6,085 bases of DNA from Oscillospiraceae bacterium (GCA_902774165.1 CACYHJ010000165.1:1-6085); one strand, 5' to 3'; shown: positions 1 through 5,833, counted from the stretch's first letter. Notes: generated by a model not told the origin, from the sequence alone. Translations and numbers: made by a program.

Positions 1-69
1 GTTCCTGTCAGCAGATAGCTTCCATTGTGCTCATACAAGCGTAGCAAACGTAAACACACAGGCTATGTC
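1..69. other. AT-richer left-edge segment without a convincing gene
   Basis: This short stretch lies beyond the hairpin that follows the flavoprotein gene and is clearly less GC-rich than the coding DNA to its right. On the minus strand, an ATG at 34-32 opens a reading frame MSTMEAIC that stops at 10-8. Its first residues look like the start of small holin-like toxin peptides of Firmicutes, but there is no clear ribosome binding site and the frame ends at once. On the plus strand one frame stays open into the hairpin, but it only continues the antisense shadow of the flavoprotein gene. I call nothing coding here. Confidence 0.5.
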
Positions 70-108
70 AAATACTGATTTAACGGCGGAGCCGTTAAAT
101 CAGTATTT
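70..108. terminator. Perfect 18-bp hairpin, probable bidirectional terminator after the flavoprotein gene
   Basis: Positions 70-87 and 91-108 are exact reverse complements with a 3-nt loop (88-90), giving an uninterrupted 18-bp stem. Read on the plus strand, the stem ends in a run of six T (106-111), as expected for an intrinsic terminator. Read on the minus strand, which is the direction of the flavoprotein gene, the stem begins one base after the TAA stop (112-110). There it is followed only by TATTT then GACAT, so the U-tract is weak in that direction. It most likely ends the three-gene minus-strand operon and also blocks transcription entering from the left. Confidence 0.75.
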
Positions 109-109
109 T

Positions 110-1903
110 TTACACTTCCAACTCATTCAAAAACCACTCAAACGGGCGGTCGTCTGCGGGGATGGGCTTCACGGGCACGAACCGGATCCCGCCGCGTTCC
201 GTCACGGTCCGGAAGGCGCGGTACTCCGGACGCTCCGGCAGGACGCGTCCGCCCTCGCGCCAAAGGGCGCCGCCGCGGCTGCCGGTCAAGGGCATTTCCG
301 CAAGGACCGTTCCGAGATACGCCTGCGCGGCGCGCAGCAGATCCAGATCCCGGTAATAATCCGCCGGCGTGCGGTGGCGCGGCCCGTAAGACGCAAGCAG
401 AGTCTCGACCTTGCCCAGCAGCGTTTCGATCTGCTCCCGGTCCCGGCAGAACCCGGCGCACAGGCTCATCTGCTCGGGAACGCCGCAGTCATCCGCGTCC
501 GCGTCCCGCCGGAACGCCGCAAGCAGCGCAGTCTCCTCCCCCATCGCCGCGGTCATGGCCGCGTCGTCCGGGGCAGGCCGTTTCTCTTTCGCAATCCGCT
601 CCGCGGCGAGGAATCCCGCAACCTGCGTGTCGTTGAGGGCGGAGCCGCCGGGCCGGGCAAGCCCGAAATTGCCCGCCGCCTCGCCGAGGACGAACAGCCC
701 GGGGAGATTCGTCTCTCCGTGAAGATCCGTCTCAACGCCGCCGTTGCAGTGCTGGGCGCAGACGGCGATCTCCACCTGCTGCGCGGAAAGATCGACGCCG
801 TTGTCCGCATAAATCCGCACGGCTTTCCGGTTCAGCGCCGTCAGCCGTTCCAAAGGCGTTCCGCCCATCGCGCCGCGTGCCGAAAGATACTCCCGCGCCT
901 CAGCCGGAAGCGCTGCGGGGTCAAACCCTGCCGGATTCTTTGTATAGTCAAGAAACACCCTGCGCCCCTTCCGGCGCTCGCCGTGCACGGCAAGATCCAC
1001 GCCGGAGGAACCGCCGGTCCGCCCGACGGTGAAGGGCCACTGGTACCCCTTCAGGAACACGTTGGCAAAGCGTTCCGCCGGGTCCGGGAACGCCTCGTTC
1101 AGGAACTCTAGCTGCGTCCCGTCTCCGCCGACGCTGACAAACCGCGGGACCGCCTGCAGAAAGCTGCCGGAGAGATTCCAGCGGAACCCGACGGAGGCGA
1201 TCCCGTACTGCCACTGGGAAAAATTGTTGAGCCGCACGCCCGCCGCCAGCAGCACGCCGGTCATGCCGTGCTGAGAACGGGGATACGCCGAGTCGCCCCA
1301 GAGACAGGCAGGCGCGCCCGTGCAGGCGAGCACATAAGGCGCGGCAAAGGCCTCGAGGGTATCGGTCCGCGTGTTGAGCGCCAGCACGCCGCAGACGCCG
1401 GCAGCGTCCGTCACGATCCGGATCACAAGCCGGGAATCGAACACCGGGGTTCTGTTTTCCGAGATCACTTTTTCTTCCAGCCGCTCGGTCATGATCCGGC
1501 TGGTCAGCGGCCCGACGGAGGAAGCTCTGCGGGTATCGTCGTGGTCCGTCCGGTACCCGGGATAACCGCCCACGGCGTTTTTCGGGAACGGCACCCCATA
1601 CTCGGCAAGGCGCAGAAACGCGGGCAGGCTGTACTGCGCCATGGCGTAGGCCTTGTCGCCGTCGGTACACCCGCCGTCAAAAATACTTTTCGCCATCGCG
1701 CCGGGACAGTCGGCGGCAAAGCCGTCCAGCGACAGCTTGTAATAGGTCTGTTTGTCGCTTCCCGTGTTGCGGGAGGTGCCACTCAGGCGCCCCTCGGTCA
1801 GGATCGCGATTTCCCTCATGCCCTCTTTGTAAAGCCGGTCCGCAGCGCCGTATCCCGCTGCGCCGGTGCCGATCACAAGGGCGTCAAATCTTCTGATTTC
1901 CAT
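110..1903 (-). CDS. FAD-dependent oxidoreductase, SdhA/FrdA/L-aspartate oxidase-like flavoprotein
   Basis: A 597-residue cytoplasmic flavoprotein with no signal peptide. A Rossmann FAD-binding motif, GTGAAG, lies at residues 12-17, followed by a conserved SGTSRNTGSDK stretch at 41-51. The second FAD-contacting region sits late in the chain: GGVETD at 388-393, then GLFVLGEAAGNFG at 402-414 and ARPGGSALNDTQVAG at 416-430. This matches the GG-TD-G-T-PGL-GE signature of succinate dehydrogenase, fumarate reductase and L-aspartate oxidase. A helical C-terminal domain follows, with GSRGGAL at 541-547 resembling the ESRG region of SdhA. The family moves hydride between FAD and a C-C bond or amino acid; the substrate here is unknown. 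It is the last gene of the operon, 3 nt after the SDR stop. No Shine-Dalgarno is visible before the ATG, so translation is probably coupled. No iron-sulfur or membrane-anchor subunit is nearby, which argues against a respiratory complex. Confidence 0.9.
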   Translation of the reverse strand: MEIRRFDALVIGTGAAGYGAADRLYKEGMREIAILTEGRLSGTSRNTGSDKQTYYKLSLDGFAADCPGAMAKSIFDGGCTDGDKAYAMAQYSLPAFLRLAEYGVPFPKNAVGGYPGYRTDHDDTRRASSVGPLTSRIMTERLEEKVISENRTPVFDSRLVIRIVTDAAGVCGVLALNTRTDTLEAFAAPYVLACTGAPACLWGDSAYPRSQHGMTGVLLAAGVRLNNFSQWQYGIASVGFRWNLSGSFLQAVPRFVSVGGDGTQLEFLNEAFPDPAERFANVFLKGYQWPFTVGRTGGSSGVDLAVHGERRKGRRVFLDYTKNPAGFDPAALPAEAREYLSARGAMGGTPLERLTALNRKAVRIYADNGVDLSAQQVEIAVCAQHCNGGVETDLHGETNLPGLFVLGEAAGNFGLARPGGSALNDTQVAGFLAAERIAKEKRPAPDDAAMTAAMGEETALLAAFRRDADADDCGVPEQMSLCAGFCRDREQIETLLGKVETLLASYGPRHRTPADYYRDLDLLRAAQAYLGTVLAEMPLTGSRGGALWREGGRVLPERPEYRAFRTVTERGGIRFVPVKPIPADDRPFEWFLNELEV

Positions 1904-1906
1904 ATT

Positions 1907-2644
1907 TTACAGCGTTCGCACACTGAAACCGCCGTCGCAGTCAAAGACGGTTCCGGTGCAGAAATCAAGGCTTCCGTCCGCCGCCGCGGCGACGCAGGCC
2001 GCCACGTCCTCGGGCTGTCCCATCCGCCGGATCGGCGTGAGCCCCACGTCGATCATGGCGGCATATTTGTCTTTGACCACTGCGGTCATATCCGTTTCGA
2101 TGATCCCGGGGCGGATCTCCAGCACCGAGATCCCGTATTCTGCGAGCCGCGCGGCGAACAGCTTTGTCGTCATGGAAACGCCCGCCTTGGAGATGCAGTA
2201 CTCGCCGCGGCTGACCGAGGCGGTATAGGCGGACATGGACGAGATATTCACAATGCGCGCCGGAGCGCCCTTTTTCAGCAGCGGGACGCAGGCCTGCGTC
2301 ATGAAGAACGTGCCCTTCAGGTTGATCTCCAGCACCTCGTCCATTTCGTCCGGGGTGAGCTCAAGAATATCCTTGCGCACGCGCGGCGCCACGCCCGCCG
2401 CGTTGACGAGCAGCTGCAGCGCGCCGTAATGCGCTTCGAGCCCGGCCACGAGCGCGCGGATCCGGTCCTGCTTTGAAATATCGCAGGGGAGGAAGGAGAA
2501 CCTGTCGGGAAATTCCTGCTTTAATGCGCGGACCCCGTCGCTTTCCCGTCTCGCCGCTGCCGTCACGGTAAAGCCCTTGTCCAGCAGCGCCCGAACGCAG
2601 GCGAAACCGATGCCCCGGCTGCCGCCGGTGACAAGTGCGAACAT
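1907..2644 (-). CDS. Short-chain dehydrogenase/reductase (SDR), FabG-like
   Basis: A 245-residue classical SDR of normal length. The cofactor motif TGGSRGIG is at residues 6-13, NAAG at 81-84, and the catalytic set is N108, S136, Y149 and K153 (YCISK), with the usual 13-residue Ser-Tyr offset. The RPG-IETDM loop at 178-186 and the GTVFDCDGG end at 231-239 are also typical. Strand beta-2 ends in ARRE (31-34) with no acidic residue, and Arg10 lies in the glycine loop; both favour NADP(H) (inference). The family interconverts ketones and alcohols. The protein could be annotated as 3-oxoacyl-ACP reductase, but no fatty-acid genes surround it, so a pathway-specific ketoreductase is more likely. 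The ribosome binding site AAGGAGGT (2658-2651) is strong, sits 6 nt before the ATG, and overlaps the TAA stop of the upstream OYE gene. Confidence 0.93.
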   Translation of the reverse strand: MFALVTGGSRGIGFACVRALLDKGFTVTAAARRESDGVRALKQEFPDRFSFLPCDISKQDRIRALVAGLEAHYGALQLLVNAAGVAPRVRKDILELTPDEMDEVLEINLKGTFFMTQACVPLLKKGAPARIVNISSMSAYTASVSRGEYCISKAGVSMTTKLFAARLAEYGISVLEIRPGIIETDMTAVVKDKYAAMIDVGLTPIRRMGQPEDVAACVAAAADGSLDFCTGTVFDCDGGFSVRTL

Positions 2645-2650
2645 ATGATA

Positions 2651-2659
2651 ACCTCCTTA
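2651..2659 (-). promoter_or_regulatory. Consensus Shine-Dalgarno overlapping the OYE stop codon
   Basis: On the minus strand the bases read TAAGGAGGT, in which TAA (2659-2657) is the stop codon of the OYE-family gene and AAGGAGGT is the ribosome binding site of the SDR gene, 6 nt before its ATG. The overlap fixes the SDR start and suggests that the two proteins are made in a linked way. Confidence 0.85.
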
Positions 2660-3874
2660 TTTCCGCAGAACATATTGTTTATAATACGGCAGATAAACCT
2701 CCGCGTCCCGCACCGGGCACCCTGCGACGGTCCCGGCGCGCATGAGCTCGGAGCATTTGCCGCAGGCAAGACAGGTCTGATTCCGGGACAGGCTTCCCGC
2801 CGCGAGATAATCTCTGAAAAACGTCGGGTAAGCGAAGGTCATTCTGCCGAAGCCCGCAAGATCCGCGACGCCCGCCTCCAGCGCCGTCTCCGCCTCGTCG
2901 ACGGCGGCGGGGCCGGGAAAGCTCAGGCCGCTCATCACGAATTTCAGCTCCGGCGCGGCGGCCTTCAGCGCCCGCGTCACGTCATAAATCCGGTTGAGGC
3001 TCACCCTGCCGTCTTCGGGGCCGAAGTTCCATGGCCGGTTGACGTGCGGGATCAGATACGGGTTGCCGACGGTCAGGTTCACCAGCCCGATCCCGCGGCG
3101 TTTCAGTTCCCCGAGGATGATTTTTGTTTCCGTCAGGTCAATTTCATTCTCTTCGTTCACGCCGAAGCCGTAAGGGTAAGGGAACCCGTCGCAGCCGTTC
3201 AGCCGCGTGGCGACGAGCAGCCGGTCCGCAACGGCGTTCCTGACCGCATCGATACAGTCGAAATACAGCCGCGTCCGGTTTTCAAGGCTGCCGCCGTATT
3301 TCCCGGGACGTTCCCGGGCGCTGAGGAACTCATTCAGCAGATACCCGTGACAGCATTTCACGTCCACGCCGTCAAAGCCCGCGTCCTCGGCGAGGCGGGC
3401 GGCGCGGGCGTATTGCTCCGGCAGCGCGCCGCAGTAATCGTCGGTCACCACCGTATAGGACTGATCCTCTCTGCCCTTTTCCCAATGGGGGTTCCGGTAG
3501 GCGACCATCGGCGCGGGACGCCCGTCCGGCTTTGAAAACCGCCCGGAATGGGTCAGCTGCGCCACGATCAGCGGCGCGAAGCCGCAGGTCTCAACCGCTT
3601 TTTCCCGCACCTCGGAGAGAAGCGTTCGGAAGGCGTCGACGGTTCCCCCGTGCAGGTACATCTGCCGGGGATTTGCCCTGCCCTCGGGAACCACGGCGGT
3701 CGCCTCGAACCAGACAAGCCCCGCGCCGCCCCCGGCAAAGCGCAGGTAACGGCGGCGCGTCAGCGCGTCCGGCGCGCCCTCCCGGGTGCCGTCGCAGCCC
3801 TCCATGGGCTGGAACACCACCCGGTTGCGCAAGGTTCTGCCGCAGACCTGCATCGGCGAATCGATCAGCAGCAT
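2657..3874 (-). CDS. NADH:flavin oxidoreductase / Old Yellow Enzyme family protein with [4Fe-4S] motif, no FAD/NAD(P)H domain
   Basis: A 405-residue FMN-binding TIM-barrel protein. Visible family motifs are LRNRVVFQPM (15-24), QLTHSGR (106-112), AGFDGVDVKCCHGYLLNEFL (165-184) and KYGGSLENR (192-200). The usual first His of the VEIHxxHGY motif is Lys173 here, while His176 is kept. Near the C-terminus, C368, C371, C374 and C386 form CxxCxxCx11C, the [4Fe-4S] ligand pattern of the 2,4-dienoyl-CoA reductase, trimethylamine dehydrogenase and BaiCD group. Those enzymes have about 640-730 residues and carry a C-terminal FAD/NAD(P)H domain, but this protein ends 19 residues after the last cysteine. 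It probably reduces an activated C=C bond in the cytoplasm; the substrate is unknown. It is the first gene of the three-gene operon. The ATG at 3874 is preceded by AAAAGGGGGGG, 5 nt away, and by a candidate promoter. Confidence 0.92.
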   Translation of the reverse strand: MLLIDSPMQVCGRTLRNRVVFQPMEGCDGTREGAPDALTRRRYLRFAGGGAGLVWFEATAVVPEGRANPRQMYLHGGTVDAFRTLLSEVREKAVETCGFAPLIVAQLTHSGRFSKPDGRPAPMVAYRNPHWEKGREDQSYTVVTDDYCGALPEQYARAARLAEDAGFDGVDVKCCHGYLLNEFLSARERPGKYGGSLENRTRLYFDCIDAVRNAVADRLLVATRLNGCDGFPYPYGFGVNEENEIDLTETKIILGELKRRGIGLVNLTVGNPYLIPHVNRPWNFGPEDGRVSLNRIYDVTRALKAAAPELKFVMSGLSFPGPAAVDEAETALEAGVADLAGFGRMTFAYPTFFRDYLAAGSLSRNQTCLACGKCSELMRAGTVAGCPVRDAEVYLPYYKQYVLRK

Positions 3875-3904
3875 AAGATCCCCCCCTTTTTCTGTCCTGA
3901 TGTC

Positions 3905-3939
3905 ATTTTATTATGTTTGCCGTTTTTTTGCAATATCAA
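3905..3939 (-). promoter_or_regulatory. Candidate sigma-A promoter of the OYE-SDR-flavoprotein operon
   Basis: In the AT-rich gap upstream of the OYE gene, the minus strand carries TTGATA (3939-3934), an 18-nt spacer with a run of seven A, and CATAAT (3915-3910). An overlapping alternative is TTGCAA (3933-3928), 17 nt, TAAAAT (3910-3905). Either would start transcription about 25-30 nt before the ATG, leaving room for the ribosome binding site at 3890-3880. TTGC and GCAA half-sites at 3933-3930 and 3920-3917 flank the spacer and could be an operator, but this is weak. Confidence 0.55.
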
Positions 3940-3942
3940 ATT

Positions 3943-3987
3943 AAAAAAAGACGGGGGACGCCGCGTTTTCCGCAGCGTCTCCCGTCT
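3943..3987 (-). terminator. Rho-independent terminator of the PPTase-metallophosphoesterase unit
   Basis: On the minus strand, arms 3986-3971 and 3965-3950 form a GC-rich stem of 16 positions with two mismatches (3956/3980 and 3962/3974) and a 5-nt loop (3970-3966). A run of seven T (3949-3943) follows directly. It begins 24 nt after the metallophosphoesterase stop codon. On the plus strand there is no T-run after the stem, so it acts in one direction and separates the upstream unit from the OYE operon. Confidence 0.9.
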
Positions 3988-4010
3988 ATCTGATTCATGT
4001 CGTCCGTCGC

Positions 4011-5165
4011 TTACAGCTTCACGTCCGCGATCGCTCTGAACGAACCGAGGGTTGCGGCCATGTGCGTGATTCCGGTCAGGCCGGCGTCGCCGACGAGGAT
4101 CCGGGTGCCGCCGTTGAAGCCCGGCTGATAACCGGAGGCAAACCCGAGTTTGAGCATATAGGTCAGCCGGACGCCCTGATACTCCAGGGAAAAATCGTTC
4201 ATGTGATCGTGCCCGCAGAAAATATACTTGGTGTTTCCGGTGCGCTTCACCGCCTCAAAGAATCCGCGCTGCACCGGGTTCCCGCTGCCGTCGCGCTCGC
4301 AGCAGACGGTCTCGTGCTTTTCGCCCTGCGCGGCGTATCCTTCGCGCCACGCCCCGTTCTGCGCGTCCCACGCCTCGTCGTAAGCGATACGGTACTCGGG
4401 AATCGGGATATGCATGAACACCGAGACCTCCGCGCTGCCGCCGCTGACCGCCCTGACGCCCTCGGCGGCCCACTCGAACCACTGCCGCTGTTTGTCGTTG
4501 GGCTGGGTGTGGTGGCTGTCCATCAGGATCAGAGACTCGACGATCCTGCGCGTTCCGTCGGGATTTTTCTCGGCGATGTTGACGATATAATTTCCCACGC
4601 CCATTTCCGGATCGCCTTTTTTCATCAGGCAGTGCGCGCCGGTGCGCATGATATCCGCAAGATAATTCAGGTCGCAGCTGCCCTCGTCGTCGTGGTTGCC
4701 GAAGATCGGCGCCCAGGGAACGCCGAAGCTTTCCATCAGCTCGGTGACCCGGCGCATGGAATAATAGGTATCGTCGGTGCATACGTTGTCGCCGGAGAGA
4801 ATGATCAGGTCCGGCCGGACCTCGGCGACAAGACGGCGGATCGTCTGCTCGCCGTTCACGGAAAACAGCAGCCGGTAACCGTAGTCGGAGAAATGGATAT
4901 CCGCAAGATTCAGGATCGTAAACTCCCTGCCCGGCTCTTTTTCCAGCACCGCCGTGTCTTCCGGGCGGTATTCGTCCCCGGCGCTCCAGGTTTCCCTGCT
5001 CGGTTCGCCTTCATAGTATTCCTGCGTCGGCGCGTCGCGCTCCAGCAGCCGGTCGATCGCCCGCCGCACGGCGGTGACCTTCGGCTCGTCGCCCCGGGAC
5101 AGCGGGACGACCGTCTCCAGAAGAGAAAGGATCAGAACAAGGATAATCGCAACATAACGCATCAT
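4011..5165 (-). CDS. Calcineurin-like metallophosphoesterase, membrane-anchored or secreted
   Basis: A 384-residue protein whose first 20 or so residues (MRYVAIILVLILSLLETVV) form a signal peptide or N-terminal anchor. No lipobox or clear AxA cleavage site is visible, so anchoring seems more likely. An acidic, charged linker (about 25-80) follows, then the full dinuclear metal centre of the superfamily in order: D89-x-H91, G125-D126-N127, G156-N157-H158-D159-D160-E161, H252 and G318-H319-D320-H321. The family hydrolyses phosphomonoesters or phosphodiesters, and the fold variant resembles Dcr2-type and purple-acid-phosphatase-like proteins. The substrate is unknown. It acts outside the cytoplasmic membrane. 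The ATG at 5165 is preceded by GAGGTGATC (5178-5172), an excellent ribosome binding site; a second ATG follows directly. It lies 43 nt after the PPTase gene and ends at an intrinsic terminator. Confidence 0.9.
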   Translation of the reverse strand: MMRYVAIILVLILSLLETVVPLSRGDEPKVTAVRRAIDRLLERDAPTQEYYEGEPSRETWSAGDEYRPEDTAVLEKEPGREFTILNLADIHFSDYGYRLLFSVNGEQTIRRLVAEVRPDLIILSGDNVCTDDTYYSMRRVTELMESFGVPWAPIFGNHDDEGSCDLNYLADIMRTGAHCLMKKGDPEMGVGNYIVNIAEKNPDGTRRIVESLILMDSHHTQPNDKQRQWFEWAAEGVRAVSGGSAEVSVFMHIPIPEYRIAYDEAWDAQNGAWREGYAAQGEKHETVCCERDGSGNPVQRGFFEAVKRTGNTKYIFCGHDHMNDFSLEYQGVRLTYMLKLGFASGYQPGFNGGTRILVGDAGLTGITHMAATLGSFRAIADVKL

Positions 5166-5183
5166 AAAAGATCACCTCAAAAA

Positions 5184-5212
5184 ATTATACAACGAAATCT
5201 CCGCGCCGTCAG
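5184..5212 (-). promoter_or_regulatory. Possible internal promoter for the metallophosphoesterase gene
   Basis: On the minus strand CTGACG (5212-5207, four of six matches to TTGACA) is followed, after exactly 17 nt, by a perfect TATAAT (5189-5184). The TGA inside the -35 box is the stop codon of the PPTase gene. The predicted start site, near 5178-5177, falls at the edge of the ribosome binding site and would leave a leader of only about 12-14 nt. The match could therefore be due to chance in an AT-rich gap. Confidence 0.4.
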
Positions 5213-5778
5213 ACGCAAACCGCGACGCAGAGTGCGTACCCCTCCGGCGCTTCCGGGTGAAACAGCCGCAGACGCGCCCGGGCGGCGGAATACGCCTCGC
5301 CCGTCAGGGACAGAAGGCCCGTGCCACGCGCTTTGACCACGGCCTCGTATTCCGTCCACAGCCGGGTAAACGCCGCGTCCTTTTCCCCGTCCGGCGTCTG
5401 CTCCAGCAGACGGACGTCCTCCGGGGGGAAACAGCGGGCCGCCACCGAACGGTTGCATTTCGAGATCTTCTGCAAATCGACGCCGATCTCCCCCAGCGGC
5501 GACCACGCCGCGGCGGCGTACGCGCCGGAATGGGAAATATTATAATGAAACGCGGGATGCTCCGGCAGATACGGCTTGCCCTGTTCCCCGAACGCTGCGC
5601 GGGGCGGCGCCGGAGGCTCGGCGCCGGAATACCGCAGGAACAGCGCGCCCGCGGCGGCGCGGCCGGCAAGGGAGAGCGGCTTGTCGTGGGAGGGCTCCCC
5701 CGGCAGCGCGAACCGGCCCTCCGCCTCGCCGGGCGTCAGGACGATGAGAGAAAAAAATGAGTTTTCGTCACAAATCAC
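5209..5778 (-). CDS. 4'-phosphopantetheinyl transferase, Sfp-type superfamily
   Basis: A 189-residue cytoplasmic enzyme, somewhat shorter than Sfp (about 224 residues). The family moves 4'-phosphopantetheine from coenzyme A to a serine of acyl or peptidyl carrier proteins. Motifs in order are GKPYL (67-71), FHYNISHSG (77-85), EIGVDLQKI (97-105) and FPPED (117-121). Then comes WTEYEAVVKARGTGL (141-155), which corresponds to the W-x-x-K-E-A-x-x-K-x-x-G-x-GL signature. Asp101 and Glu145 align with two Mg-binding residues of Sfp. The third, Glu109 in Sfp, is Gln103 here, and the Lys of the KE pair is Tyr144. A proline-rich stretch (PPAPP, 55-59) is encoded near two copies of cggcgccgg (5605-5613 and 5619-5627). 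The start is GTG at 5778, with GGAAGGTG (5795-5788) 9 nt upstream. No carrier protein or synthase is in the window, so the target is unknown. Confidence 0.88.
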   Translation of the reverse strand: MICDENSFFSLIVLTPGEAEGRFALPGEPSHDKPLSLAGRAAAGALFLRYSGAEPPAPPRAAFGEQGKPYLPEHPAFHYNISHSGAYAAAAWSPLGEIGVDLQKISKCNRSVAARCFPPEDVRLLEQTPDGEKDAAFTRLWTEYEAVVKARGTGLLSLTGEAYSAARARLRLFHPEAPEGYALCVAVCV

Positions 5779-5808
5779 GAATTTTTCACCTTCCCGTGCG
5801 CAATAATA
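5779..5808 (+). promoter_or_regulatory. Candidate forespore sigma-G-type promoter before spoVAE
   Basis: GAATT (5779-5783) fits the sigma-G -35 consensus GHATR at four of five positions. It is followed after 18 nt by AATAATA (5802-5808), which fits CATnHTA at five of six informative positions. spoVA genes are known sigma-G targets, which is why I looked here. The leader would be short (about 19 nt), and AT-rich gaps give matches by chance. Confidence 0.33.
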
Positions 5809-5833
5809 ATCTCATAAAGGGGGGAATCGAACC

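Noticed and set aside
65..1111. Long plus-strand open frame (348 codons) opposite the flavoprotein gene
   Set aside because: It lies antisense to a gene with clear FAD motifs, is rich in Arg, Pro, Ala and Gly without recognisable domains, and has no ribosome binding site. GC-rich coding DNA commonly gives such open antisense frames.
1268..2476. Plus-strand open frame of 402 codons spanning the flavoprotein-SDR junction
   Set aside because: It runs antisense through two well-supported genes and their junction, and its product is low-complexity, His/Arg-rich and without motifs.
1907..2644. Naming the SDR fabG
   Set aside because: The active site is generic to classical SDRs and the gene is not in a fatty-acid synthesis cluster, so substrate identity is not supported.
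2645..3535. Plus-strand open frame of 296 codons opposite the OYE gene
   Set aside because: It is antisense to conserved OYE motifs and starts inside the SDR ribosome binding site region; its composition is typical of a shadow frame.
110..3874. Bile-acid bai operon or equol operon as a direct annotation
   Set aside because: Only the enzyme classes match. The OYE lacks the C-terminal domain of BaiCD and DZNR, the flavoprotein is SdhA-like, and no CoA ligase, dehydratase or transporter is present, so a specific pathway name would be overcalling.
4062..5336. Plus-strand open frame of 424 codons opposite the metallophosphoesterase
   Set aside because: The minus strand encodes every metallophosphoesterase motif in order, with a strong ribosome binding site. 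The antisense frame has none of these and crosses the gene boundary into PPTase.
5605..5627. Two copies of cggcgccgg, 14 bp apart, as a possible operator or repeat element
   Set aside because: They lie inside the PPTase reading frame in a proline- and alanine-rich stretch, where GC-rich codons readily produce such repeats.
5803..5831. Minus-strand promoter for the PPTase gene (TTCGAT, 17 nt, TATTAT)
   Set aside because: The -35 box matches poorly, and the predicted start would fall on the ribosome binding site. The true PPTase promoter may be elsewhere in the gap or may overlap differently.
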